The translations under genes were made by a program, and so were the position numbers. Below the pieces are notes generated by a model. It was not told the DNA's origin, did not search any database, and saw only the letters and a list, made by a program, of their open reading frames with translations. A DNA stretch of 7,351 bases from Rhizobiaceae bacterium (GTDB lineage: Bacteria; Pseudomonadota; Alphaproteobacteria; Rhizobiales; Rhizobiaceae): contig JAGWJK010000190.1 in the NCBI GenBank assembly GCA_028865845.1, positions 1 through 7,351 on the forward strand, written 5' to 3'. Positions 1-5,398 of the stretch are shown here, one piece after another (position 1 is the stretch's first letter; every line of letters starts with the position of its first letter).

Positions 1-604
1 CAGCCCAGGGGCGCGATGCGGCGTTCGACTTTTCGAAGGTGTCGATCGACTTCGACTTTTCCAGCGTCAGGCCAATGTCATCGAGGCCGTTCAGCAGGCA
101 ATGACGCTTGAATTCGTCGAGCTCGAACTTCAGCGTGCCGCCGTCCGGGCCGGTGATCTCGAGGTTTTCCAGATCGACCGTCAGAATGGCGTTGGAGCCG
201 CGCGATGCGTCATCCATCAGCTTGTCGAGGTCTTCGTGGCTGACCTTGATCGGCAGAATGCCGTTCTTGAAGCAGTTGTTGTAGAAGATGTCGGCGAAGC
301 TGGTGGAGATAACGCAGCGGATGCCGAAATCGAGCAAAGCCCATGGCGCGTGTTCGCGCGAGGAGCCGCAACCGAAGTTATCGCCGGCGACGAGGATCTT
401 GGCGTTCTGGTAGGCCGGCTTGTTCAGCACGAAATCAGGGTTCGGCGAGCCGTCTTCGTTGTAGCGGGCTTCTGCAAACAATCCCGTGCCGAGACCGGTG
501 CGCTTGATGGTCTTCAGATAATCCTTCGGGATGATCATGTCGGTGTCGACATTGACGACCGGGAGCGGCGCTGCAACACCGGTTAACTTCACGAACTTGT
601 CCAT
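1..604 (-). CDS. leuD: 3-isopropylmalate dehydratase small subunit (3' end cut by window edge)
   Basis: LeuD is the small, swivel-domain subunit of the cytosolic LeuC-LeuD isomerase, which interconverts 2- and 3-isopropylmalate in leucine biosynthesis. Reading leftward from ATG at 604-602, the protein starts [20 protein letters not shown]. It has the early VDTDMIIP segment (residues 19-26) and the aconitase-type substrate-binding motif [17 protein letters not shown] (74-90). It continues through [18 protein letters not shown] to a tail ending SRPWA at codon 201. Bacterial LeuD is about 200 residues, so only the last codon or codons and the stop are missing. The Fe-S cluster is carried by LeuC, so no cluster cysteines are expected here. 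An AGGAC sequence a few bases upstream can serve as ribosome binding site. The gene stands alone in this window; leuC is not visible. The identification is secure, although this strand also has long overlapping false frames. Confidence 0.97.
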   Translation of the reverse strand, partial: MDKFVKLTGVAAPLPVVNVDTDMIIPKDYLKTIKRTGLGTGLFAEARYNEDGSPNPDFVLNKPAYQNAKILVAGDNFGCGSSREHAPWALLDFGIRCVISTSFADIFYNNCFKNGILPIKVSHEDLDKLMDDASRGSNAILTVDLENLEITGPDGGTLKFELDEFKRHCLLNGLDDIGLTLEKSKSIDTFEKSNAASRPWA

Positions 605-624
605 GGGGGTCCTGCCTTCAAATT

Positions 625-660
625 TTCGTTTTTAAACGAATTAACCTGCCAATAGAGCAA
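625..660 (-). promoter_or_regulatory. candidate leuD promoter with AT-rich inverted repeat
   Basis: On the minus strand, TTGCTC (660-655) is followed after 18 bases by TTTAAA (636-631), a plausible -35/-10 pair giving a very short leader before the leuD start at 604. The -10 lies in an AT-rich inverted repeat, TTCGTTT (625-631) facing AAACGAA (634-640), separated by two bases. With so small a loop it is more likely a palindromic DNA site than an RNA hairpin. The match to consensus is modest and no regulator can be named. Confidence 0.25.
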
Positions 661-722
661 ATCCGCCCAAAAATGAAGGGGAATCTTGGAATCGCTCCAG
701 GCTGGGCGTATCGGCCGCAGTT

Positions 723-742
723 GCGCGATCAGGAGATCGCGC
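723..742 (-). terminator. hairpin downstream of the small membrane-protein gene
   Basis: A perfect 8-base inverted repeat, GCGCGATC (723-730) and GATCGCGC (735-742), has a 4-base AGGA loop. It lies about 45 bases beyond the stop of the leftward gene ending at 788, where a terminator would be expected. No T-run follows on either strand, so it is not a classical intrinsic terminator. It could be a weak terminator, an RNA-stabilising hairpin, or a chance GC-rich palindrome. Confidence 0.35.
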
Positions 743-787
743 GGGCAGAAGTCTTCGCAAACGGCGATCCTGCCGCTCGCTCCGATC

Positions 788-1018
788 TCAGAGGTCGATG
801 ATGGTGCCGCGGCCGTCGTTCCAGACGCGCATTTCGCGCTGGCCGTTCGCCTTGGCGCGCACCGGGACCGGCTTCATGCGCAGCGAAAGCGCGCGGCCGA
901 TCATGAGAACGGTAAGAATGCCGCCGACGGCGAGCGTAAGCGAAACGGTAAACAGAGCCAGTGCCGCAAAGGCGGTGATGCCGGCAAGTGCCAGGAACAG
1001 TGTGCGTATGTTCTGCAT
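788..1018 (-). CDS. small hydrophobic protein of unknown function
   Basis: This is a 76-residue protein of no family I recognise. From MQNIRTLFLALAGITAF it is strongly hydrophobic for about residues 5-43, enough for two short membrane spans or one long one. A basic, polar tail (RMKPVPVRAKANGQREMR) follows and the protein ends GRGTIIDL, suggesting an inner-membrane protein with a cytoplasmic tail. I chose ATG at 1018-1016 because GAAAGG lies 8 bases upstream. An in-frame ATG at 1039-1037, with GAGGA 10 bases upstream, would add 7 residues (MYRKVST) and is a real alternative. A still longer reading from 1120 would collide with the divergent gene and is unlikely. Two other frames are open across this stretch, but only this one has membrane-protein composition and good ribosome binding sites. 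Function cannot be inferred. Confidence 0.65.
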   Translation of the reverse strand: MQNIRTLFLALAGITAFAALALFTVSLTLAVGGILTVLMIGRALSLRMKPVPVRAKANGQREMRVWNDGRGTIIDL

Positions 1019-1102
1019 GGTCGAGACCTTTCTGTACATGGCAATGTGGTCCTCTGTCGGCCTCAGTGCAAGAGGAGCATGGCTTTTTGTTGTCTTGCCT
1101 GC

Positions 1103-1121
1103 CGAGTCAAAGCGCGTCAAA
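1103..1121. repeat. tandem 9-base direct repeat between divergent genes
   Basis: CGAGTCAAA (1103-1111) and CGCGTCAAA (1113-1121) differ at one base and are spaced 10 bases apart, one helical turn. They lie in the short region between the leftward small membrane-protein gene and the rightward CoA lyase gene. On the minus strand each unit contains TTGACT or TTGACG, like a -35 hexamer for the leftward gene, but no good -10 stands 16-18 bases further on. The pair could be a tandem operator or overlapping -35 elements. Confidence 0.3.
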
Positions 1122-1126
1122 ACTGA

Positions 1127-2053
1127 ATGATGAGCCGAACAGCCCCTCCCCGTTCCATCTGCCTGCGCCGCTCGGTGCTGTCAGTGCCCGCCATCAACAG
1201 CCGCGCCCTGGAGAAAAGCCGCGATCTCGATTGCGATGCGGTGATTTTCGATCTCGAGGATTCCGTAGCTCCGGAGAAGAAGGCCGAGGCGCGCGGCAAT
1301 CTGCGCGATTTTTTCGCGGGGCCGCCGCTTACCGGCAAGGAACGGATCATCCGCATCAACAGCCTCGCTTCCGGTTTCGGCTCCGACGATCTGGAGCTCG
1401 TCCTGGCGCTCGAACCCGACGCCGTGCTGCTGCCCAAGGTCGATGAACCGCAGGACGTGATGATGATCGGTGACAGGCTTGCGGAAGCGGACGCTCCGGA
1501 AAGCCTGCGCATCTTCGCGATGATCGAGACGCCGCGCGGCATCCTCAATGCCGCCGCCATCGCCGAGGCCGGCCGCACGGCCGGCAGCAGGCTCGATTGC
1601 TTCGTCGTCGGCCTCAACGACCTGCGCAAGGAAACCGGGGTGTTGCCGCAGCCGGATCGCGCCTATCTCGTGCCCTGGCTGATGCAGGTGATCCTCGCCG
1701 TCAGCGCCTACGGACTTGACGCCATCGACAGCGTTTTCAACGATTTCAGGGATCAGGAGCAGTTCGATGCCGAGTGCGCGCAAGGCCGCGCCATGGGATT
1801 TGCCGGCAAGATGCTGATCCATCCGAACCAAATCGAGGCTGCCAACCGGCATTTCGGACCCGATGAAGCCGCCCTTGCCGAGGCGAAGGCCGTGATCGCC
1901 GCCTTCGCCGATCCAGCCGCCGCCAATCTCAATGTCGTCAATCTGAACGGCCGCATGGTCGAGCGGCTGCATCTTGTCCAGGCGGAAAGACTGGTCCATA
2001 AAGCCGAGCTGATCGCAGAGCGTTCCATTGCACGACGAAAGACCGTTTCATGA
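1127..2053 (+). CDS. HpcH/HpaI aldolase / citrate lyase family CoA ester lyase (CitE-like)
   Basis: This is a 308-residue TIM-barrel lyase of the CitE family. Such enzymes cleave or form C-C bonds in (hydroxy)acyl-CoA thioesters such as malyl-CoA or citramalyl-CoA. Visible signatures are RRSVLSVPA (14-22), DAVIFDLEDSVAPEKKAEAR (37-56), the RIN strand (76-78) whose Arg normally contacts substrate, LLPKV (101-105), AMIETPRGILNA (131-142) with metal-binding Glu134, and GLNDLRKETG (162-171) with the likely second metal ligand Asp165. GKMLIHPNQI (227-236) is the usual C-terminal family motif. There is no citrate lyase alpha or gamma gene alongside, so this is probably a stand-alone lyase and not part of a citrate lyase complex. 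The exact substrate cannot be told from sequence. ATG at 1127 is followed at once by another ATG at 1130, and either could be used; the upstream ribosome binding site is weak. The gene overlaps the next one by 4 bases. Confidence 0.9.
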   Translation: MMSRTAPPRSICLRRSVLSVPAINSRALEKSRDLDCDAVIFDLEDSVAPEKKAEARGNLRDFFAGPPLTGKERIIRINSLASGFGSDDLELVLALEPDAVLLPKVDEPQDVMMIGDRLAEADAPESLRIFAMIETPRGILNAAAIAEAGRTAGSRLDCFVVGLNDLRKETGVLPQPDRAYLVPWLMQVILAVSAYGLDAIDSVFNDFRDQEQFDAECAQGRAMGFAGKMLIHPNQIEAANRHFGPDEAALAEAKAVIAAFADPAAANLNVVNLNGRMVERLHLVQAERLVHKAELIAERSIARRKTVS

Positions 2054-2256
2054 AACTCTATCGCTTCCTCAGCGGCCCCGACGATTCCTCTTTCTGCCAC
2101 AAGGTTTCGGCCGCCCTCAACAAGGGCTGGGAACTCTCGGGCTCGCCGACCTACGCCTTCAACGCCGCAACCGGCGTGATGCAATGCGGCCAGGCGGTGG
2201 TCAAAGAGGTAGAGGGCAAGGATTACGATCCGGAGATGAAGCTTTCGGAGCAGTAA
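2050..2256 (+). CDS. DUF1737-type small protein
   Basis: This is a 68-residue protein starting MKLYRFLSGPDDSSFCHKV. Its pattern of LYRFLSGPDDSSFCHKV, ALNKGWELSGSPTYAFN and MQCGQAVVKE resembles the small soluble DUF1737 family, whose function is unknown. The assignment is from memory of the family pattern. Its ATG lies inside the stop of the CoA lyase gene (ATGA, 2050-2053), which implies translational coupling and a shared transcript. The sequence has no signal peptide or membrane segment. Two cysteines (about positions 16 and 46) have no evident metal-binding pattern. A longer overlapping reading in another frame (2028-2261) is arginine- and glycine-rich and is taken as a shadow. Confidence 0.82.
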   Translation: MKLYRFLSGPDDSSFCHKVSAALNKGWELSGSPTYAFNAATGVMQCGQAVVKEVEGKDYDPEMKLSEQ

Positions 2257-2263
2257 GGTAGAA

Positions 2264-2284
2264 GGATCGTCTGATCAGCGATCC
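2264..2284. terminator. palindromic hairpin between convergent genes
   Basis: GGATCG (2264-2269) pairs with CGATCC (2279-2284). Inside them the 8-base palindrome CTGATCAG (2271-2278) extends the stem by two pairs after one bulged base. The structure lies just past the DUF1737 stop (2254-2256) and includes the metallopeptidase stop (2275-2277). Because it is palindromic it could fold in transcripts from either side. It lacks a T-run, so a bidirectional terminator role is inferred from position. Confidence 0.4.
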
Positions 2285-2712
2285 GTCGCCTCTTCGGCGC
2301 TTTCCTCGATGCGCTCCATATCCTCGTCGCTCAGGCCGAAATGGTGGCCGATCTCGTGGATCAGGACATGGGTGATGATGTCACCGAGTGTTTCCTCGTT
2401 TTCCGCCCAATAGTCGATGATCGGCCGGCGATAGAGCCGGATCTTGTTCGGCATTTCGCCGGTCTGGGCGGTAAAACGCTCGGAAATACCGCGTCCTTCG
2501 AAGAGGCCGAGCAGGTCGAACGGCGTTTCCAGCGCCATGTCTTCGAACACGTCGTCATCCGGAAAATCTTCGATCAAGATGATGAGGTTGCCGGTCAGCG
2601 AGCGGAATTCGTCCGGCAGGTGGCTGTAGGCCTCCATTGCCAGCGATTCGAATGTGCTGATGGTCGGGGCATGGCGGTCCCGCCAATCCTCGCTCTGGTC
2701 AATGCGGGCCAT
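2275..2712 (-). CDS. small zincin-like metallopeptidase family protein
   Basis: This is a 145-residue cytosolic protein of the minimal zincin family (Zincin_1, formerly DUF1025). Near the C-terminus the zinc motif HEIGHHFGLSD (119-129) gives His119, Glu120 and His123. The longer pattern HExxHxxGxxD offers Asp129 as a possible third ligand. Other typical traits are an acidic N-terminal half, the MPNKIRLYRRPIIDYW segment and ETLGDIITHVLIHEIGHH just before the active site. No signal peptide is present. I chose ATG at 2712-2710 because AGGAAGG stands 7-11 bases upstream; the in-frame upstream ATG at 2748 would add 12 poorly conserved residues and lacks this site. The gene converges on the DUF1737 gene with 18 bases between stops. 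It diverges from imuA, and nothing in the sequence ties it to the mutagenesis genes. The natural substrate of the family is not established. Confidence 0.9.
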   Translation of the reverse strand: MARIDQSEDWRDRHAPTISTFESLAMEAYSHLPDEFRSLTGNLIILIEDFPDDDVFEDMALETPFDLLGLFEGRGISERFTAQTGEMPNKIRLYRRPIIDYWAENEETLGDIITHVLIHEIGHHFGLSDEDMERIEESAEEATDR

Positions 2713-2765
2713 GAATGCTTCCTTCCTGGAGCGCCCGGGTCGCTGCAACGCTAAGAGGCCACTCC

Positions 2766-2785
2766 CGCTCCCCGATCTGGGAGCG
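2766..2785. repeat. GC-rich inverted repeat in the metallopeptidase/imuA divergent region
   Basis: CGCTCCC (2766-2772) and GGGAGCG (2779-2785) form a perfect 7-base stem with a 6-base loop, about 55 bases upstream of the metallopeptidase start. In a leftward transcript it would be a leader hairpin well upstream of the ribosome binding site. No T-run follows on either strand. The rest of the 261-base region between the two genes shows an AT-rich tract at about 2878-2900 and the LexA-controlled promoter of imuA; I saw no other gene in it. Confidence 0.3.
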
Positions 2786-2903
2786 TCTTGTCCGCTTTCA
2801 GCAAGCCGGCTGCCAGCGGTATGTTCCAGCCGTCATATAGAGCCTTTGTTTCGGTTTTTCGAGTGTGGAATCAGGCAAAGGAATATTTTCTCATAAATTG
2901 CTG

Positions 2904-2935
2904 TTGACTCTTCTTTCGGCCTCTGGAATCCATAA
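2904..2935 (+). promoter_or_regulatory. candidate promoter of imuA-imuB-dnaE2
   Basis: TTGACT at 2904-2909 is a near-consensus -35 hexamer. The -10 is poorly defined: AATCCA (2927-2932) has a 17-base spacer, while CCATAA (2930-2935) looks better but has a 20-base spacer. In either case the LexA box at 2936-2950 would sit at or just past the -10 and over the likely start of transcription, a position that blocks polymerase. An AT-rich tract lies just upstream. Confidence 0.5.
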
Positions 2936-2950
2936 GAACATAACAGGAAC
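2936..2950 (+). promoter_or_regulatory. LexA (SOS) operator, alphaproteobacterial type
   Basis: GAACATAACAGGAAC is a perfect GAAC-N7-GAAC direct repeat, the known LexA-binding motif of Rhizobium and other alphaproteobacteria (GTTC-N7-GTTC on the other strand). It ends 23 bases before the imuA start, as expected for an SOS-repressed mutagenesis operon. When RecA filaments trigger LexA self-cleavage, this site would be freed and the three downstream genes induced together. It could also influence a leftward promoter for the metallopeptidase, but it is over 220 bases from that start. Confidence 0.92.
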
Positions 2951-2973
2951 ATAATTGATCTGGAGCTAACGTC

Positions 2974-3930
2974 ATGGCTGAGGCTGCCGTGGCGCGGGAA
3001 ATGCTTTTTGCCCTGCGCGAAACCATCGCCCGATTGGAAGGCAGGCCGATACCGGCTCTGGCTGCAGCCGAGCATGATGCGCTGGCGGCAAGCCCCGATA
3101 CTGTTCCGGGACATGCAATTCAACGCCCGCCGCTTGCGACCGGCGTTGCCGATCTTGACGAGGCGATGCAAGGCGGGGTGCCGCTCGATGCGTTGACCGA
3201 AATCCGTTCGCTCAGCCTGCGCGATGCGGGTGCGGCGAGCGGTTTCACGCTTGCTCTTGCTGCGCGGCTTGGAGCGAACGCCGCCGGCAAAACCGCGGCC
3301 GTATCCCCGGTTCTCTGGATCGGCGATACGGTCGCTGCGATGGAGGCGGGTCTGCCTTACGCGGTCGGGCTCAGGGATTTCGGATTGGAGCCGGCCGGTT
3401 TTCTGCAGGCCTCGCCGCGCAAGCTGGAAGAGGCGCTGTGGCTGGCGGAGACGGCGCTGGCGAGCGCGGCCTTTACGGTCGTCATTCTGGAGGTGCGCGG
3501 CAATCCGGCCCGGTTCGGGCTCACGGAAAGCCGGCGGCTTTCGCTTAGGGCCAAGGCCGCGGGGCGACCCTTATTCCTGTTGCGGCAGGCGGGCGAAGAG
3601 GAGGCAAGCAGCGCCCTCTTCCGTTTTTCCGTCGAACCCGCGCCGGCTCTGGCGCGGCCCCTCCCGGACGGATCGATGCTTGGCGGCAGCATCGGTCATC
3701 CGGCCTTTCGTCTCACCCTGGAAAAGAGCCGCAACCCGGCACCCTTTTCCATTACCCTGGAGTGGAATGCCCATGACCGCCGCTTTGCCCCCGTCCTCGA
3801 CCTTGAGCGCCCTGCCTTTCCCGGCGAGTTCTCAGCGCATTCTGGCGCTGACCTTCCCGCATCTGCCGACCGACCGGATTGCCCGAAAACACTGGGGACT
3901 GTCCTGGCGTATGGCCGGCGGCCGGTTTGA
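2974..3930 (+). CDS. imuA: ImuA, SOS mutagenesis accessory protein (RecA-like)
   Basis: This is a 318-residue ImuA family protein, an accessory factor of the ImuA-ImuB-DnaE2 error-prone damage-tolerance machinery. The N-terminus carries the family pattern LRETIARLEG (14-23). TGVADLDEAMQGGVPLDALTEI (56-77) matches the RecA/ImuA entry to the ATPase fold. The P-loop place reads GAASGFTLAL (86-95), with Phe91 where RecA has the Walker A lysine, so ATP binding is probably lost. A Walker B-like strand TVVILEV (168-174) lacks the usual Asp. LTESRRLSLRAKAAGRPLFLLR and SVEPAPA are further family signatures. ATG 2974 has GGAG 8 bases upstream. The last ~52 residues are encoded in DNA that also codes, in another frame, for the start of imuB. 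That tail is low-complexity and may be little constrained. Confidence 0.93.
   Translation: MAEAAVAREMLFALRETIARLEGRPIPALAAAEHDALAASPDTVPGHAIQRPPLATGVADLDEAMQGGVPLDALTEIRSLSLRDAGAASGFTLALAARLGANAAGKTAAVSPVLWIGDTVAAMEAGLPYAVGLRDFGLEPAGFLQASPRKLEEALWLAETALASAAFTVVILEVRGNPARFGLTESRRLSLRAKAAGRPLFLLRQAGEEEASSALFRFSVEPAPALARPLPDGSMLGGSIGHPAFRLTLEKSRNPAPFSITLEWNAHDRRFAPVLDLERPAFPGEFSAHSGADLPASADRPDCPKTLGTVLAYGRRPV
3759..3762 (+). promoter_or_regulatory. ribosome binding site that places the imuB start inside imuA
   Basis: GGAG at 3759-3762 lies 10 bases before ATG 3773 and only 4 before ATG 3767, both in the imuB frame, which favours 3773 (or either) as the start. No equally good site precedes later start codons, and the polymerase fold must begin before about 3840. 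This supports an imuB start well within imuA. Confidence 0.6.
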
Positions 3931-5398
3931 GGCGCCGCCGCTTGCCTGCGTTGGAAAGCTGAACAATGCCATGCGGCTGACCGCGCTCAACGAGCGGGCG
4001 GAGACGATCGGGCTGAAGCTTAATCAAGGTGTTGCCGAGGCGAAGGCGATCTGCCCTACTCTCGATATCGTCGAGGAGGATCCGGTCGCCGATCGCAAGC
4101 TGCTGGAGGCGATTGCCGACTGGTGCGATCGTTATACGCCGCTGGTGGCGATCGACGGCAAGGATGGGCTTTTCCTCGACATTACCGGCTGTGCCCATCT
4201 CTTCGGCGGCGAGGAGGCGCTGCTGGAGGATGTTCTCATCAGGATTTCGCGGCTTGGGCTGGATGTCCGTGGTGCGATCTCTTCCGCGCCCGGCCTCTCC
4301 TGGGCGGTCGCCCGTTTCGACGAAAGCCGCATCATTCCTCCCGAGGCGATGGAGGAGGCGTTGGCGCCGCTTCCGGTTGCCTCCCTCAGGCTTGGCGAGG
4401 AAACCATCGCTGCCTTGCAGAAGCTCGGCCTGAAGCGGGTGGGGGATCTTCTGGCGGCGCCGCGGGCGCCGTTGGCGCGTCGTTTCGGTGCACAACTGCT
4501 TTTCCGGCTCGACCAGGCGATCGGGTTGAACGAAGAGCCGATTTCGCCGCGCCGTCCGGTCGCGCAATTGTCCGCGGAGCGACGGCTTGCCGAGCCGGTG
4601 CAGGCGGAGGCTGATATTCTACTCCTCGCCCAACAGCTTGCCGACACCCTGAAACCGGGATTGGAGGCGCGTGCTGTCGGCGGCCGTCTGTTCGAATTGC
4701 TGCTGTTCAGGGTCGATGGCGCCGTGTTCCGCATTGCAGCCGGTGCATCGCAGCCGTTGCGGGAGCCGAAGCGGATCGCAAAGCTGTTTACGGAGCGCTT
4801 TACCGCCATCCATGACGATCTCGATGTCGGATATGGCTTCGAGATCATCCGTCTCAATGTCCTGCAACATGCGCCTTTCGATGCAGCGCAGGCCGACTTC
4901 GTCGAAGAGGATCGGCAGGGCACTTCGCTTGCGGCCTTCGCCGACCGGGTCGCGGCGCGTCTGGGGCCTGACTGCCTGCAGGGTTTCGAGCTGCAGGGAA
5001 GCCACATTCCGGAGCGGGCGGTGCGGCCGGTGCCGGTCATGGCCATGCTGGCGTCGCGACAGCGAACAGGCGAACAGGATGCCGGATCCGGCTTTTTTCG
5101 TAGCGAGCGGCCGTTGCGTCTGTTCCGTACGCCGGAGCTGATCGAGACCTCTGCAGCCGAAGTGCCCGATGGCCCTCCCCGGCAGTTCCGCTGGCGGCGG
5201 ATCATGCATCGGGTACGGCGGGTCGAAGGGCCTGAACGGCTGACGGCGGAATGGTGGGCCGAGGACAAGCCGGAACCGACGCGCGACTATTTCCAGGTGG
5301 AAGACGAAAGCGGTCACCGTTTCTGGCTGTTCCGCAAAGGGCTCTATGGCCAAACCACGACGCCGCCGGACTGGTATATGCACGGAGTTTTCGCATGA
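3773..5398 (+). CDS. imuB: ImuB, catalytically degenerate Y-family polymerase homologue
   Basis: This is a 541-residue Y-family (DinB-like) protein that serves as the hub of the ImuA-ImuB-DnaE2 mutasome, bridging the sliding clamp and DnaE2. The fold starts [20 protein letters not shown] (22-41), where an active Y-polymerase would have its first catalytic Asp in a D-x-D strand; here it reads FPHLP. The second motif, normally S-x-D-E, is [14 protein letters not shown] (126-139), with no Glu after Asp128, so catalysis is probably lost as in characterised ImuB proteins. [14 protein letters not shown] and [17 protein letters not shown] are typical palm/fingers segments. RPLRLF (446-451) is a candidate clamp-binding motif. 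The C-terminus, from WW (494-495) through [20 protein letters not shown] to WYMHGVFA, is characteristic of ImuB. The start is inside imuA; a longer in-frame reading back to 3224 is arginine-rich and not homologous. The stop overlaps the dnaE2 start (ATGA). Confidence 0.94.
   Translation: MTAALPPSSTLSALPFPASSQRILALTFPHLPTDRIARKHWGLSWRMAGGRFEAPPLACVGKLNNAMRLTALNERAETIGLKLNQGVAEAKAICPTLDIVEEDPVADRKLLEAIADWCDRYTPLVAIDGKDGLFLDITGCAHLFGGEEALLEDVLIRISRLGLDVRGAISSAPGLSWAVARFDESRIIPPEAMEEALAPLPVASLRLGEETIAALQKLGLKRVGDLLAAPRAPLARRFGAQLLFRLDQAIGLNEEPISPRRPVAQLSAERRLAEPVQAEADILLLAQQLADTLKPGLEARAVGGRLFELLLFRVDGAVFRIAAGASQPLREPKRIAKLFTERFTAIHDDLDVGYGFEIIRLNVLQHAPFDAAQADFVEEDRQGTSLAAFADRVAARLGPDCLQGFELQGSHIPERAVRPVPVMAMLASRQRTGEQDAGSGFFRSERPLRLFRTPELIETSAAEVPDGPPRQFRWRRIMHRVRRVEGPERLTAEWWAEDKPEPTRDYFQVEDESGHRFWLFRKGLYGQTTTPPDWYMHGVFA

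Noticed and set aside
101..586. 161-residue plus-strand open frame
   Set aside because: It is antisense to leuD, whose reading is certain from the [15 protein letters not shown] motif.
686..1130. Two plus-strand open frames opposite the small membrane-protein gene
   Set aside because: Their composition is not protein-like, no good ribosome binding site was seen, and they overlap the leftward gene with better start signals.
1181..1999. 272-residue minus-strand open frame
   Set aside because: It lies wholly within the CoA lyase gene, has no recognisable domain, and is explained as an antisense shadow of GC-rich coding sequence.
2834..2852. Possible second LexA half-sites near the metallopeptidase leader
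   Set aside because: No second GAAC or GTTC stands at the required 7-base spacing; only 2936-2950 fits the operator.
2833..3171. 112-residue minus-strand open frame across the imuA promoter
   Set aside because: It overlaps the imuA N-terminus, the LexA box and the promoter, and its protein resembles no family; treated as chance.
3224..3772. In-frame upstream extension of imuB giving a 724-residue reading
   Set aside because: The added residues are rich in Arg, Ser and Pro with no polymerase homology. They lie opposite conserved ImuA sequence, and a ribosome binding site fits the later ATG at 3773.
4132..5268. 378-residue minus-strand open frame, plus a neighbouring one at 3752-4567
   Set aside because: Both are antisense to well-identified imuB, with Ser/Arg-rich composition and no domain.
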